Shown one piece after another: positions 37,119 to 47,125 of a stretch of 64,000 nt of DNA (its first letter is position 1; each line of letters starts with the position of its first letter). The DNA is taken from contig NZ_RJUK01000001.1 of the NCBI RefSeq assembly GCF_003762925.1, positions 620,001-684,000 of the forward strand, read 5' to 3'. This DNA is from Marinimicrobium koreense (GTDB taxonomy: Bacteria; Pseudomonadota; Gammaproteobacteria; Pseudomonadales; Cellvibrionaceae). The notes below the pieces were generated by a model. The model did no database searches. It was not told where the DNA came from and saw only the letters and a program-made list of their open reading frames with translations. Made by a program: the position numbers and the translations under genes.

Positions 37119-39377
37119 ATGGCGGTCACTTCTGAGGAACACACAGCGTCTGATTCGATGCCGGTCATCGGCAAACTGGTGGTGGTCGGTCTGGGATTGA
37201 TCGGCGGCAGTCTTGCCATGGGATTGCGCCAGCGGCACGCCTGTCGAGAGGCCATCGGCGTGGTTCGCCGCCCGGACGCGGGCCGCAAAGCCATTGAGCT
37301 GGGCGTAGTGGATCGGGTGGTGGATGATCTCAGTGCTGTCGCACCCGAATTGGGCGAGGGCGATGTCATTTTTATCGCCGTGCCGACCCTGGCGGTGGAA
37401 TCGGTGCTGGCCGCCATTCGCGATCAGGTGTCGCCGGCGGTGACCATTACCGATGGCGCCAGTGTCAAAGGCAGTGTGCGCTCCGCCGCAGAATCGGTTT
37501 ACGGGCAAAGCCCCGCCCAACTGGTGCTCGGCCATCCCATTGCTGGCTCCGAGCGCAGCGGAGTGACTGCATCCAACCCGGATCTGTATGAAAACCACCG
37601 CGTCATCCTGACGCCGCTGCCCGAGACCGGCGCCGTGCATCTGGAGCGGGTGCGGGCCCTGTGGCAGGCCGTCGGTGCCGAAGTGCTGGATATGTCCGTC
37701 GAAGAGCACGACCAGGTGCTCGGCGCCACCAGCCATTTACCTCATGCCATCGCCTACTCACTGGTTGATACCCTGGCAGAGGATATCGGTAACCCGAATA
37801 TCTTCCGCTATGCCGCCGGCGGTTTTCGGGACTTTACCCGCATCGCCTCCAGTGACCCGGTGATGTGGCACGACATCATGAAAGCGAACCGGGGTGCGGT
37901 TCTGGATTCGCTGGATCTGTTTATCGACAACCTGACCCGGTTGCGCGCGGCCATCGACCGTGAAGACAGCGAGTATCTGCTGGGCGTCTTCACCCGTGCC
38001 AAAGCCGCCCGGGATCATTTCACCAATATTCTGGCCAAGAGAGCGTTCATACCAGCCATGACCACAGGAAAAATAGATTACCTATTGCAACCCGGCGGCG
38101 CCGTGACCGGTACCATTCGGGTGCCGGGCGACAAGTCGATTTCCCATCGTTCAATCATGCTCGGTTCGCTGGCCGATGGCGTGACCGAAGTGGAAGGCTT
38201 CCTGGAAGGGGAGGATGCTCTCGCGACGCTGCAGGCGTTTCGCGATATGGGTGTGGTGATTGAAGGGCCGAGCGAAGGTCGGGTCAAAATCCACGGCGTG
38301 GGCCTGCATGGCCTGAAAGCGCCCAAGAAGCCGCTGTATATCGGTAACTCCGGCACCACCATTCGCCTGATGTCGGGCATTCTCGCCGGGCAGGCGTTTG
38401 ACAGCGAAATCAGTGGCGATGAATCCCTGGCCAAGCGTCCCATGGATCGCGTTGCCAACCCGCTGCGTGAGATGGGGGCCGTGGTTGATACCGCTGAAGG
38501 CGGTCGTCCGCCGCTTAAGATCAAAGGTGGGCAGGCGTTAAATGGTATTGACTACGAGCTGCCCATGGCCAGCGCTCAGGTGAAATCCTGCGTGCTGCTG
38601 GCCGGGCTGTACGCCCAGGGCACAACCCGGGTAACCGAACCGGCGCCGACTCGTGATCACACCGAGCGCATGTTGACCGGTTTCGGCTACGAGGTGAAAA
38701 AAGACGGCGCGGTGGCTGAGCTCACCGGCGGCGGTCATCTCACCGCCACCAAAATTGAAGTGCCGGCGGACATTTCTTCGGCCACCTTTTTCATGGTGGC
38801 GGCGAGTATTGCACCCGGGTCCGACCTGACGCTGACCCACGTCGGCATCAACCCCACGCGGGTGGGCGTGATCAATATCCTGAAGGCCATGGGGGCGGAC
38901 CTGACCTTGAGCAACGAACGCACCGTCGGCGGTGAGCCCGTAGCCGATATTCGCGTTCGCTATGCGCCCCTGAAAGGTATTCACATTCCGGAAGATCAGG
39001 TGCCGCTGGCGATTGATGAGTTTCCGGCGCTGTTTATCGCCGCCGCCTGTGCAGAGGGTGAGACGGTACTGACCGGCGCGGAAGAGCTGCGGGTGAAAGA
39101 GAGTGACCGCATCCAGGCGATGGCGGACGGTCTGACCACCTTCGGTATCGCTGCCAAACCTACCCCCGATGGTATTGTGATTCAGGGCGGTACCATGGGC
39201 GGCGGTGAAGTGGAAACCCACCACGACCACCGCATTGCCATGTCCTTTGCCATCGCAGCGCTGCGGGCCACCCAGCCAATCCGGGTCAAGGACGCCACCA
39301 ACGTGGCCACGTCATTCCCGACCTTCGTGGAACTGGCCAAACAGACCGGAATATCCTTAGAAGTAATCGATCATTAA
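37119..39377 (+). CDS. tyrA-aroA: Fused prephenate dehydrogenase / EPSP synthase (TyrA-AroA)
   Basis: The N-terminal part (to about residue 305) is an NAD-dependent prephenate dehydrogenase with VVGLGLIGGSLAMGL. The C-terminal part from Met314 is 5-enolpyruvylshikimate-3-phosphate synthase with GDKSISHRSIMLGSLADG and GNSGTTIRL. The fusion (752 residues) is also found in Pseudomonas and related groups. It thus covers one shikimate step and one tyrosine step, 8 bp after pheA. The hisC gene that separates them in Pseudomonas is missing. Confidence 0.96.
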   Translation: MAVTSEEHTASDSMPVIGKLVVVGLGLIGGSLAMGLRQRHACREAIGVVRRPDAGRKAIELGVVDRVVDDLSAVAPELGEGDVIFIAVPTLAVESVLAAIRDQVSPAVTITDGASVKGSVRSAAESVYGQSPAQLVLGHPIAGSERSGVTASNPDLYENHRVILTPLPETGAVHLERVRALWQAVGAEVLDMSVEEHDQVLGATSHLPHAIAYSLVDTLAEDIGNPNIFRYAAGGFRDFTRIASSDPVMWHDIMKANRGAVLDSLDLFIDNLTRLRAAIDREDSEYLLGVFTRAKAARDHFTNILAKRAFIPAMTTGKIDYLLQPGGAVTGTIRVPGDKSISHRSIMLGSLADGVTEVEGFLEGEDALATLQAFRDMGVVIEGPSEGRVKIHGVGLHGLKAPKKPLYIGNSGTTIRLMSGILAGQAFDSEISGDESLAKRPMDRVANPLREMGAVVDTAEGGRPPLKIKGGQALNGIDYELPMASAQVKSCVLLAGLYAQGTTRVTEPAPTRDHTERMLTGFGYEVKKDGAVAELTGGGHLTATKIEVPADISSATFFMVAASIAPGSDLTLTHVGINPTRVGVINILKAMGADLTLSNERTVGGEPVADIRVRYAPLKGIHIPEDQVPLAIDEFPALFIAAACAEGETVLTGAEELRVKESDRIQAMADGLTTFGIAAKPTPDGIVIQGGTMGGGEVETHHDHRIAMSFAIAALRATQPIRVKDATNVATSFPTFVELAKQTGISLEVIDH

Positions 39378-39384
39378 AGGACGG

Positions 39385-39407
39385 GGCGCATTACTCTATA
39401 ATGCGCC
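39385..39407 (+). terminator. Hairpin after tyrA-aroA, overlapping a -10-like box
   Basis: GGCGCATTA pairs with TAATGCGCC around a 5-base loop, just after the tyrA-aroA stop. The loop and right arm also spell TATAAT (39397-39402), a perfect -10 box for cysD, with a weak TTAAAG 17 bp upstream. One of the two roles, or both, is possible. Confidence 0.5.
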
Positions 39408-39480
39408 TTACTTCGAATCCCAGTCACCCAAGGGCGGGTGAGTCTCGTGCTTGTCCCGCCCCCAAACAGTGTTGAGCGGA

Positions 39481-40392
39481 ATGTCAGACAAATACAATCT
39501 TACCCACCTGAAACAACTGGAAGCGGAAAGCATCCATATCATTCGCGAAGTGGCGGCGGAGTTTGATAACCCCGTGATGCTGTACTCCATCGGCAAGGAC
39601 TCGGCGGTCATGATGCACTTGGCCCAGAAAGCGTTCTACCCGGGCAAGCCGCCATTCCCGCTGATGCACGTCGACACCACCTGGAAGTTCAAGGAAATGA
39701 TCGAGTTCCGCGAAAAGCGCGTGAAGGAACTCGGTTGGGATCTGATTGTGCACATCAACGAGGAAGGGGTGAAGATGGGCGTGGGCCCCTTTACTCACGG
39801 CAGCGCCAAGCACACCGACATCATGAAAACCCAGTCGCTCAAGCAGGCGCTGGACAAGTACAAGTTTGATGCCGCCTTTGGCGGCGCCCGTCGCGATGAA
39901 GAAAAGTCCCGGGCAAAAGAGCGCGTTTACTCCTTCCGCGACAAGCACCACCGCTGGGATCCCAAGAACCAGCGTCCAGAGCTGTGGAACATCTACAACG
40001 GTCGGGTGGACAAGGGCGAGAGCATTCGCGTGTTCCCGCTGTCGAACTGGACCGAGCTGGACATCTGGCAGTACATCCACCTTGAAAACATACCGCTGGT
40101 GCCCCTGTATTTCGCAGCCAAGCGTCCCGTGGTCGAGCGGGACGGCACCTGGATTATGGTGGACGATGAACGTATGCCGCTGGAGCCGGGCGAAGAGCCG
40201 GAAATGAAAATGGTGCGCTTCCGCACCCTGGGTTGCTACCCTCTGACCGGCGCGGTGGAATCCGAGGCGACCACGCTTCCGGAAATCATTCAGGAAATGC
40301 TGCTGACCAAAACCTCCGAGCGCCAGGGCCGCGTGATCGATCACGACAGCTCCGGCTCCATGGAAAAGAAAAAGCAGGAAGGGTACTTCTAG
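39481..40392 (+). CDS. cysD: Sulfate adenylyltransferase subunit 2 (CysD)
   Basis: CysD joins sulfate to ATP to make APS, together with the GTPase CysN. The 303-residue product has the PP-loop [13 protein letters not shown] and the conserved [16 protein letters not shown] segment. The start is ATG 39481; an in-frame ATG at 39451 would add ten residues. Two REP-like elements separate it from cysN. Confidence 0.96.
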   Translation: MSDKYNLTHLKQLEAESIHIIREVAAEFDNPVMLYSIGKDSAVMMHLAQKAFYPGKPPFPLMHVDTTWKFKEMIEFREKRVKELGWDLIVHINEEGVKMGVGPFTHGSAKHTDIMKTQSLKQALDKYKFDAAFGGARRDEEKSRAKERVYSFRDKHHRWDPKNQRPELWNIYNGRVDKGESIRVFPLSNWTELDIWQYIHLENIPLVPLYFAAKRPVVERDGTWIMVDDERMPLEPGEEPEMKMVRFRTLGCYPLTGAVESEATTLPEIIQEMLLTKTSERQGRVIDHDSSGSMEKKKQEGYF

Positions 40393-40397
40393 GCTGG

Positions 40398-40451
40398 GTT
40401 ACGGCGGATGCGGCCTTCGGCCTCCGAAGCGTCGGACCGATCCGCCCTACG
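40398..40451 (-). repeat. REP-like element, first of an inverted pair between cysD and cysN
   Basis: GTTACGGCGGATGCGGCC leads into CCGATCCGCCCTACG. It faces the element at 40500-40535 in the opposite orientation, so together they can form a larger stem. Confidence 0.8.
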
Positions 40452-40499
40452 TTGGGCTGCGGGGTTGCGGCCTTCAGTTTTGTCCGTCCTAAGGAGGTT

Positions 40500-40535
40500 G
40501 CGTAGGGCGGATAAGCGAAGCGCATCCGCCGTTAC
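40500..40535 (+). repeat. REP-like element, second of an inverted pair between cysD and cysN
   Basis: GCGTAGGGCGGATAAGCG leads into AAGCGCATCCGCCGTTAC. This copy is close to the family consensus. Confidence 0.85.
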
Positions 40536-40612
40536 CGTACGTAAAATCTTCGCCGTAATCCAACTGGACGGCCCCAAAAAAATCGACTTCAAGACCAAGG
40601 TAACTGAACACC

Positions 40613-42025
40613 ATGAGTCACCAAAGCGAACTGATCGAAACTGATATCGACGCCTATCTCGAACAGCACGAAAACAAAGAGCTGCTGCGTTTTCTCACCT
40701 GTGGCAGCGTCGACGACGGCAAAAGCACGCTGATTGGCCGCCTGTTGCACGACTCCAAAATGATCTACGAAGATCAGCTGGAATCCATCAGCTCGGACAG
40801 CAGCAAGTACGGCACCACCGGTGAAAAAGTGGACCTGGCACTGCTGGTGGACGGACTGCAGGCCGAACGCGAACAGGGCATCACCATTGATGTCGCTTAC
40901 CGCTATTTCTCCACCGCCAAGCGCAAATTCATCATTGCCGACACACCGGGGCACGAGCAGTACACCCGGAACATGGCCACCGGTGCCTCCACCTGTGACC
41001 TGGCGGTGATTCTGATCGACGCGCGCCACGGTGTCATGACCCAGACCCGTCGCCACAGCTACATTGCGTCGCTCCTGGGCATCAAACACATCGTGGTGGC
41101 CGTGAACAAGATGGATCTCGAAGGCTTCAGCGAAGAGGTCTACAACCACATCAAATCGGATTATCTCAACTTCGCTGAAAAGTTGGGAATGACCGACGTT
41201 CAGTTTGTACCCATGTCCGCCCTCGAGGGCGACAATGTGGTCAATCGCAGCGAACGTTGCGACTGGTACACCGGCCCGACATTGATGGAAATCCTGGAAA
41301 ACGCGCCAGTCATGGCCGAGCGCAACTTCGAGGACTTCCGCTTCCCGGTCCAGTACGTGAATCGTCCCCACCTGAACTTCCGCGGTTTCTGCGGCACCAT
41401 CGTTTCAGGAATCGTGAAGGTGGGTGATGAAGTCAAAGTGTTGCCGTCGGGCAAGAAGAGCAAGATCAAATCCATCGTGACATTCGATGGTGATCTGCAG
41501 GAAGCCTTTGTCGGGCAGGCCGTGACCATCACCCTGGAAGACGAGATCGATGTCAGCCGTGGCGATATGATCGTGCACTCGGCGGACAAGGTGGAGCAGA
41601 CCAATCATCTCAAGGCACACCTGGTCTGGATGAACGAAGATGCGGGCGAGCCGGGCAAAGAGTATCTGTTCAAATTCGCCAGCAAACTCGTCTCGGGGCA
41701 TATCGATAACCTGGAATACCGGGTTGATGTGAACACCCAGGAGCACAAGCCGGCGGACAAACTGCAGTTGAACGACATTGCCGTATCCGAGTTGTCTTTC
41801 AGTCAGCCGGTGGTCGTGGATGCCTATCCGAATCACCGGATGAGCGGCTCGTTCATCGTGATTGACCGACTGACCAACCTCACGGTCGGTGCCGGCATGG
41901 TCATCGAAGGCCTGCGCCGCACCAAAACCAGCCACCACCAGTTCAGCGAATTCGAACTGGAGTTGAACGCCCTGGTCCGCAAGCACTTCCCTCACTGGGA
42001 TGCCAAGGATCTTTCCAAGCTCTAG
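40613..42025 (+). CDS. cysN: Sulfate adenylyltransferase subunit 1, GTPase (CysN)
   Basis: CysN uses GTP hydrolysis to drive APS formation by CysD. The 470-residue EF-Tu-like product has the P-loop [18 protein letters not shown] and NKMD. It ends after the third domain, so it is not fused to the APS kinase CysC as in Pseudomonas, and no cysC gene follows in the window. Confidence 0.96.
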   Translation: MSHQSELIETDIDAYLEQHENKELLRFLTCGSVDDGKSTLIGRLLHDSKMIYEDQLESISSDSSKYGTTGEKVDLALLVDGLQAEREQGITIDVAYRYFSTAKRKFIIADTPGHEQYTRNMATGASTCDLAVILIDARHGVMTQTRRHSYIASLLGIKHIVVAVNKMDLEGFSEEVYNHIKSDYLNFAEKLGMTDVQFVPMSALEGDNVVNRSERCDWYTGPTLMEILENAPVMAERNFEDFRFPVQYVNRPHLNFRGFCGTIVSGIVKVGDEVKVLPSGKKSKIKSIVTFDGDLQEAFVGQAVTITLEDEIDVSRGDMIVHSADKVEQTNHLKAHLVWMNEDAGEPGKEYLFKFASKLVSGHIDNLEYRVDVNTQEHKPADKLQLNDIAVSELSFSQPVVVDAYPNHRMSGSFIVIDRLTNLTVGAGMVIEGLRRTKTSHHQFSEFELELNALVRKHFPHWDAKDLSKL

Positions 42026-42053
42026 GGCGGAATAGCGTTGTAGAAAGTGCTGC

Positions 42054-42152
42054 GGTTGGGCATACCCTTGTGAGACACGCCGTAAATACATCCTTGTAGG
42101 CTCATCACCCGCCGTCCAGGCGGGTGATGGTCTCACAAGGGTATGCCCAACC
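42054..42152 (-). repeat. Long inverted repeat LIR-4
   Basis: Arms 42054-42076 and 42130-42152 (starting GGTTGGGCATACCC) pair perfectly over 23 bp. On the - strand the interior has a hairpin (CATCACCCGCC / GGCGGGTGATG) and the core GAGCCTACAAGGATGTA then TTTACGGCGT. Confidence 0.92.
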
Positions 42153-42220
42153 TCCGCTGTGCCAGATTGACGTTTCGGGAAATAGCGCCTACAAGATGTT
42201 TACGGAGCAGAAGAGTGTTT

Positions 42221-42258
42221 CGTAGGGTGGATAAAGGGCGCAGCCCTGTCATCCACCA
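42221..42258 (+). repeat. REP-like element between LIR-4 and LIR-5
   Basis: CGTAGGGTGGATAAAGGGCG leads into CCTGTCATCCACCA. Two further variants of a different subtype follow at 42282-42316 and, inverted, at 42336-42366 (GTCGGATTAGCG... type). Confidence 0.8.
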
Positions 42259-42402
42259 TTTTACAGTTGCCGCTATAGTCCCGTAGGTCGGATTAGCGCG
42301 TAGCGCGTAATCCGACATCTTTTGCCAAAGTCAACGTCGGATTACGCTCCGCTAATCCGACCTACGCAATTATTTCCCGAAACGTGAATCTGGCACAGCG
42401 GA

Positions 42403-42500
42403 GGCTGGGTGTACGGTTGTGAGACCGTAAACGGAGGGACTCCGCGCGTCGAGCCTACATGGATGTATTTACGGCGTGTCTCACAACCGTACACCCAGCC
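42403..42500 (+). repeat. Long inverted repeat LIR-5
   Basis: Arms 42403-42425 and 42478-42500 (starting GGCTGGGTGTACGG) pair perfectly over 23 bp. The interior contains the core GAGCCTACATGGATGTA then TTTACGGCGT, almost identical to LIR-4, although the arms differ at several positions. A small GTAGCT/AGCTAC hairpin (42501-42514) follows. Confidence 0.92.
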
Positions 42501-42710
42501 GTAGCTTTAGCTACGAAGCCCATCAACACCCAAAATCCAATCACACCCATAATGTGATCCCTATCAAATCTCAGAATTTTGTCGGCAATTTCCTACAAAA
42601 CGCCGCGCACATTTCCCCTACGCGCCATGCTCCTCGCTGAATAATCTGGCTCCCACGTCGTCGGACGACGTTTACTGTTTACTCAACAAACCAAGCAAAA
42701 GGAGTTCATC

Positions 42711-42977
42711 ATGAAACTGATCTCATCCTTCCTGTGTTCCATCGCCCTGCTGTTCAGCGTTGCGGCTTATGCTGCACCCGAGGCGCCCGTCAACATCAAT
42801 ACCGCCGATGTGGAAACCCTTGCACAGCTCGATGGTATCGGCCCCAAAAAAGCCGAGGCCATCGTCGCCTGGCGCGACGCCAACGGCGAGTTTGTCAGCC
42901 TGGACCAGTTGGTGGAAGTGCGGGGCATTGGCGAAGCGACCATCGAGTCCAATCGCGACCATATGACCCTGAACTGA
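42711..42977 (+). CDS. comEA: ComEA-like secreted helix-hairpin-helix DNA-binding protein
   Basis: This is an 88-residue protein with a signal peptide (MKLISSFLCSIALLFSVAAYA) and one pair of helix-hairpin-helix motifs (VNINTADVETLAQLDGIG; VRGIGEATIESNR). ComEA proteins bind incoming DNA in the periplasm during natural transformation. AAGGAG precedes the start. It is followed by a strong terminator, so it is a single-gene unit. Confidence 0.88.
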   Translation: MKLISSFLCSIALLFSVAAYAAPEAPVNINTADVETLAQLDGIGPKKAEAIVAWRDANGEFVSLDQLVEVRGIGEATIESNRDHMTLN

Positions 42978-43064
42978 CCACGGGATGACCTGCGACGGTC
43001 ACCCAGGCACCTCCCTCAGCAACGATTAGACGCTGCAATTTGATGCCAAATTTGCTTTAATGGC

Positions 43065-43095
43065 AGCCCGGATTCACTGAATTCGGGCTTTTTTT
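43065..43095 (+). terminator. Rho-independent terminator after comEA
   Basis: An 11-bp stem (AGCCCGGATTC / GAATTCGGGCT, one G-T pair) with a 3-base loop is followed by seven T residues at 43089-43095. This is the clearest intrinsic terminator of the region, 18 bp before pyrF. Confidence 0.9.
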
Positions 43096-43112
43096 GTGCA
43101 TAGGGGGAAAAC

Positions 43113-43820
43113 ATGCCCAATCCCGAGGCTCCACGCATTGTCGTTGCCATGGATTACGACAACGCTGACGACTGCCTGACCATGGCGCGTCGGCTCTCAC
43201 CGGAGAACTGTCGGCTCAAGGTCGGCAAGGAACTTTTTACCCGTAGCGGTCCCGCCGTGATCGAGCAACTCCAGGGGCTCGGGTTCGATATTTTTCTGGA
43301 TCTGAAATTCCACGACATACCCAACACGACGGCGGGCGCGGTGCGTGCGGCGGCCGACCTCGGCGTATGGATGGTCAATGTTCACGCCAGTGGCGGAGAG
43401 CGCATGATGAGCGCCGCCCGCGAGGCTCTGGACAAAGTCTCCGGTCGCCGCCCCCTGCTGATTGGGGTCACTGTGCTGACCAGCATGACCGAAGCGGATC
43501 TGCGCTCTACCGGCGTCGCCCGGACTCCGATGGAACAGGTCCTGCATCTCGCGGACCTGAGTCATAAAAGTGGTCTGGATGGTGTGGTATGCTCGGCTCA
43601 GGAAGCCCGGGCATTAAGCGAGCGGCATGGTCCGGATTTTTGTCTGGTCACCCCCGGCATTCGTCCCGCCGACAGTGCGGCGGATGATCAGCGTCGGACC
43701 CTGACGCCGCAGGAAGCCATTGCCGCCGGGAGCCATTACCTGGTGATTGGTCGACCGATTACCCGGGCCGCCGATCCCATTGCTCGCTGTCGGGAGATCG
43801 CCCAGAGCATTGCCCCCTGA
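43113..43820 (+). CDS. pyrF: Orotidine 5'-phosphate decarboxylase
   Basis: PyrF makes UMP in the last step of de novo pyrimidine synthesis. The 235-residue TIM-barrel product shows the active-site [10 protein letters not shown] and the phosphate-binding VTPGIRP and [15 protein letters not shown] precedes the ATG. UMP supply fits with the cmk and galU genes nearby, although these are probably separate transcripts. Confidence 0.96.
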   Translation: MPNPEAPRIVVAMDYDNADDCLTMARRLSPENCRLKVGKELFTRSGPAVIEQLQGLGFDIFLDLKFHDIPNTTAGAVRAAADLGVWMVNVHASGGERMMSAAREALDKVSGRRPLLIGVTVLTSMTEADLRSTGVARTPMEQVLHLADLSHKSGLDGVVCSAQEARALSERHGPDFCLVTPGIRPADSAADDQRRTLTPQEAIAAGSHYLVIGRPITRAADPIARCREIAQSIAP

Positions 43821-43910
43821 GGCACGGCTCGAGCGCGCCGCCCCGAGCTTTGAGATCCGGGTCGGCGAGTAACCCCAAATCTGAATGTTCAAGACCGCTA
43901 AGGAACCCCT

Positions 43911-44582
43911 GTGACCGAAAACAGTCCCATCCCGGTAATTGCGATTGACGGCCCCAGTGGGGCGGGCAAGGGCACGCTGAGTCGGCTGGTGGCCAATCGT
44001 CTCGGGTATCATCTGCTCGACAGTGGCGCCCTCTACCGGCTGACCGCGCTGGCCGCCATGAACGCCGGCGTTGACCTGGATAATCCCGATGCGGTGGCCG
44101 CGGTGGCCCGGCATCTGGCGGTGCGGTTTGACGCGGCCGGTGAGGACACGCGCATTTTGCTGCACGAGCAGGATGTGTCCCGGGAAATTCGTACCGAGGC
44201 CGTCAGCATGAACGCCTCTCGGGTGGCGGCTTATCCGCCGGTCCGGGAGGCTCTGTTGCAGCGCCAGCGGGACTTCCGGCAGGCACCGGGCCTGGTCGCC
44301 GACGGGCGCGATATGGGAACCACCGTATTTCCCGATGCTGGCGTCAAAATCTTCTTGACCGCCAGTCCAGAGGCGCGTGCCGAACGCCGCTACTTGCAGT
44401 TATTGGAAAAAGGCGAGAAAGTGGATATGGACGCCTTGGTGGCGGATATCCGCGAGCGGGACAAGCGGGACAGCGAACGCGCCGTGTCACCCCTGAAGCC
44501 CGCCGATGACGCCCACCTGGTGGACAGTACCGAGCTGACCATCGAGCAGGTGCTCGAGAGAATTTTAAGCTATACCCGCTAG
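43911..44582 (+). CDS. cmk: Cytidylate kinase
   Basis: Cmk phosphorylates CMP and dCMP. The 223-residue product has the P-loop [13 protein letters not shown] and the conserved [19 protein letters not shown] and [13 protein letters not shown] segments. The start is GTG 43911. cmk is normally directly followed by rpsA; here cpsG, galU, manC and repeats (4.7 kb) lie between them. Confidence 0.96.
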   Translation: MTENSPIPVIAIDGPSGAGKGTLSRLVANRLGYHLLDSGALYRLTALAAMNAGVDLDNPDAVAAVARHLAVRFDAAGEDTRILLHEQDVSREIRTEAVSMNASRVAAYPPVREALLQRQRDFRQAPGLVADGRDMGTTVFPDAGVKIFLTASPEARAERRYLQLLEKGEKVDMDALVADIRERDKRDSERAVSPLKPADDAHLVDSTELTIEQVLERILSYTR

Positions 44583-44594
44583 CCGGGTGGGGCT

Positions 44595-44611
44595 GGCACC
44601 CATGGGGTGCC
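44595..44611 (+). terminator. Small hairpin between cmk and cpsG
   Basis: GGCACCC pairs with GGGTGCC around a 3-base loop, 13 bp after the cmk stop. There is no T-run; a weak terminator or processing site is possible. Confidence 0.3.
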
Positions 44612-44652
44612 GGAGCAACGATGACAAATAACACAAACCGGACGGAACGAAG

Positions 44653-46008
44653 ATGAAACTGACCTGTTTTAAAGCCTACGATATTCGCGGCAAGTTGGGT
44701 GAAGAACTCAATGAAGACATCGTCTACCGCATCGGCCGCGCCTTTGCGGAATACCTCAAGCCCAAAACCGTCGTGGTGGGTGGCGACGTGCGAGAGACCA
44801 GTGAGTCCTTGAAGCTTGCCTGCGCCCGCGGCCTGCAGGACGGCGGTGCGGACGTGATCGATATCGGTCTGTGCGGCACTGAAGAGATCTACTTCGCTAC
44901 CAGCCATCTGAAAACCGATGGCGGCATCGTGATCACCGCCAGTCACAACCCGATTGACTATAACGGCATGAAGATGGTGCGTGAGGGTTCTCGTCCCATC
45001 AGTGGTGATACCGGGCTGAACGATATTCAGGCCATGGCCGAAGCCAATGATTTCCCGGCCGTGGACGAATCCAAGAGAGGTGCCTACCGAAAGGGTTCAG
45101 TGCTGGAGGACTACATCCAGCACCTGCTGAGCTACGTCGATAAGGACAAACTCAAGCCCATGAAGCTTGTGGTCAACGCCGGTAACGGGGCCGCAGGCCA
45201 CGTCATCGATGCGATCGAACCGCACCTGCCCATGATCGAATTTATCAAGGTCCACCACGAGCCGGACCCGACCTTTCCAAACGGTATTCCTAACCCGCTG
45301 CTGCGTGAAAATCGGGCCTCCACCAGCGAGGCGGTGATCAAGCACGGCGCGGACATGGGCATTGCCTGGGACGGCGACTTCGATCGCTGCTTCCTGTTCG
45401 ATGAGAAGGGCGAGTTCACCGAGGGTTACTACATCGTCGGCCTGTTGGCCGAAGCCTTCCTGCTCAAGGTGCCGGGCAGTAAGATCATTCATGACCCACG
45501 CCTGACCTGGAACACCATCGACATCTGCGAAAAGCACGGCGGCACCGCCATTCAATCCAAAACCGGCCACTCCTTCATCAAGGAGCGGATGCGCAGCGAA
45601 GATGCCATCTACGGCGGTGAAATGAGCGCCCACCACTACTTCCGTGACTTCGCCTACTGCGACAGCGGCATGATCCCCTGGCTTCTGGTCGCAGAACTGA
45701 TCGGTCGCAAGGGGCAGAGCCTGTCCGAGTTGCTACAAGATTGCATCGATCGCTTCCCGTCCCCGGGCGAAATCAACAGCAAAGTGGACGATGCCGCCGC
45801 AGCCATTGACCGGGTATTCGAGCACTACAAGAACCAGGCCAAAGCCATCGACCGTGCCGACGGTATCACCATGGAATTTGACGACTGGCGCTTCAACCTG
45901 CGCATGTCCAACACCGAGCCGGTGGTACGCCTGAACGCCGAGAGCCGCGGCGACAAGAAACTGGTACAGGAAAAAACCGACGAAGTGTTGGCGCTGCTGA
46001 ATCAGTAA
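44653..46008 (+). CDS. cpsG: Phosphomannomutase CpsG/ManB
   Basis: This enzyme interconverts mannose 6-phosphate and mannose 1-phosphate, the precursor of GDP-mannose. The 451-residue product has the phospho-serine loop [13 protein letters not shown], the metal-binding DGDFDRC and the sugar-binding [13 protein letters not shown]. It resembles the colanic-acid type CpsG rather than AlgC. With manC it provides GDP-mannose; galU between them provides UDP-glucose. Confidence 0.93.
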   Translation: MKLTCFKAYDIRGKLGEELNEDIVYRIGRAFAEYLKPKTVVVGGDVRETSESLKLACARGLQDGGADVIDIGLCGTEEIYFATSHLKTDGGIVITASHNPIDYNGMKMVREGSRPISGDTGLNDIQAMAEANDFPAVDESKRGAYRKGSVLEDYIQHLLSYVDKDKLKPMKLVVNAGNGAAGHVIDAIEPHLPMIEFIKVHHEPDPTFPNGIPNPLLRENRASTSEAVIKHGADMGIAWDGDFDRCFLFDEKGEFTEGYYIVGLLAEAFLLKVPGSKIIHDPRLTWNTIDICEKHGGTAIQSKTGHSFIKERMRSEDAIYGGEMSAHHYFRDFAYCDSGMIPWLLVAELIGRKGQSLSELLQDCIDRFPSPGEINSKVDDAAAAIDRVFEHYKNQAKAIDRADGITMEFDDWRFNLRMSNTEPVVRLNAESRGDKKLVQEKTDEVLALLNQ

Positions 46009-46042
46009 GTTACGAGTGAAAGGGTGGGGTTCCCTCTGAGGG

Positions 46043-46147
46043 CGCGGTGTCGGGTGAACTCTTTTCAAACCCTCTCTTCAGGGAAGAAGAGAGGGAGCTA
46101 CAGGGATGTATTTATCGCGTTTTGAAAAGGGTTCACCCGATGCCGCG
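46043..46147 (+). repeat. Long inverted repeat LIR-6 between cpsG and galU
   Basis: Arms 46043-46069 and 46121-46147 pair over 27 bp: 24 Watson-Crick pairs and three G-T pairs. The interior has a hairpin (CCCTCTCTTC / GAAGAGAGGG) and the core GAGCTACAGGGATGTATTTA followed by TCGCG. Confidence 0.9.
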
Positions 46148-46231
46148 ACCGGACAACTCTAACCCTCCACTCTAAAAATCAACCGGACACAACACTCTGG
46201 GAACGACCCCCAACACTCAAGGAGACCACAC

Positions 46232-47122
46232 ATGCAGATCAAAAAAGCCGTCATCCCCGTCGCCGGTCTGGGCACCCGTATGCTGCCTGCCACCAAAGCC
46301 ATCCCCAAAGAGATGCTGCCCGTGGTCGACCGGCCCCTCATCCAATACGTAATTGAGGAAGCGGCCGCAGCCGGCATCAAGGAAATCGTCCTGGTCACCC
46401 ACGCCAGTAAAAACTCCATCGAAAACCACTTCGATACCAGCTTTGAGCTGGAAGCCCAGCTCGAAGCGCGTCTCAAGCGCTCACTGCTGGAAGAAGTCCG
46501 GTCCATCACGCCGCCGGGACTGACGGTCATCTCCGTGCGTCAGGCCGAAGCCAAAGGCCTGGGCCACGCCATTTTGTGCGCCCGCCCGGTGGTGGGAGAA
46601 GAGCCTTTTGCGGTAATGCTGCCCGACGTGCTGATCGACAAGCACCACTGCAACCTACGCAAAGACAATCTGGCGGCCATGACTCGCCGCTTTGACGAAA
46701 CCGGCAGCAGCCAGATTCTGGTGGAGGAGGTACCCTGGGAACAGGTGCACAAATACGGCGTGGTCGACTGTGACGGTGCCCAAGTGGAAGAGGGCGAGTG
46801 CGCCGCCGTTAAAGGCATGGTGGAAAAACCCGAGCGCGACGCGGCTCCGTCCAACATGGCCATTGTCGGGCGCTACGTCCTGTCCAAGTCCACCTGGGAT
46901 CTGCTGGCCAAAACCCAACCGGGCGCCGGTGGTGAAATCCAGCTGACCGACTCGCTGGACGCCCTGGTGACTGACGAGACCGTCGAAGCCTATCGCCTGG
47001 CCGGCAAGAGTCACGACTGCGGCTCCAAGCTGGGCTACATGATGGCGAACATCGAATACGGCGTGCGTCACCACGAAATTGGCGCACAGTTCGATGAATT
47101 TCTCAAAAGCCGGCAGGGCTGA
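46232..47122 (+). CDS. galU: UTP-glucose-1-phosphate uridylyltransferase
   Basis: GalU makes UDP-glucose for polysaccharides and envelope glycans. The 296-residue product has the nucleotide-binding [20 protein letters not shown] and the sugar-binding VEKPERD and [12 protein letters not shown] segments. AAGGAG precedes the start. It is 3 bp before manC, so the two are probably co-transcribed. Confidence 0.97.
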   Translation: MQIKKAVIPVAGLGTRMLPATKAIPKEMLPVVDRPLIQYVIEEAAAAGIKEIVLVTHASKNSIENHFDTSFELEAQLEARLKRSLLEEVRSITPPGLTVISVRQAEAKGLGHAILCARPVVGEEPFAVMLPDVLIDKHHCNLRKDNLAAMTRRFDETGSSQILVEEVPWEQVHKYGVVDCDGAQVEEGECAAVKGMVEKPERDAAPSNMAIVGRYVLSKSTWDLLAKTQPGAGGEIQLTDSLDALVTDETVEAYRLAGKSHDCGSKLGYMMANIEYGVRHHEIGAQFDEFLKSRQG

Positions 47123-47125
47123 TCG

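Larger units (their letters stand above)
42054..42500. repeat. 447-bp nested palindrome between cysN and comEA
   Basis: LIR-4 (42054-42152) and LIR-5 (42403-42500) flank a spacer that is itself an inverted repeat. 42151-42184 pairs with 42371-42404 over 34 bp with one mismatch, and inside it 42282-42298 pairs with 42350-42366 (CGTAGGTCGGATTAGCG). Together with a REP-like copy at 42221-42258 this fills most of the 685-bp gap 42026-42710. Confidence 0.9.

Noticed and set aside
42026-42200. cysC (APS kinase) remnant after cysN
   Set aside because: No frame with a P-loop or CysC-like motif follows; the sequence directly enters LIR-4.
42026-42710. CRISPR array or IS element in the cysN-comEA gap
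   Set aside because: The repeats are palindromic and nested rather than regularly spaced direct repeats, and no transposase or cas gene is encoded.
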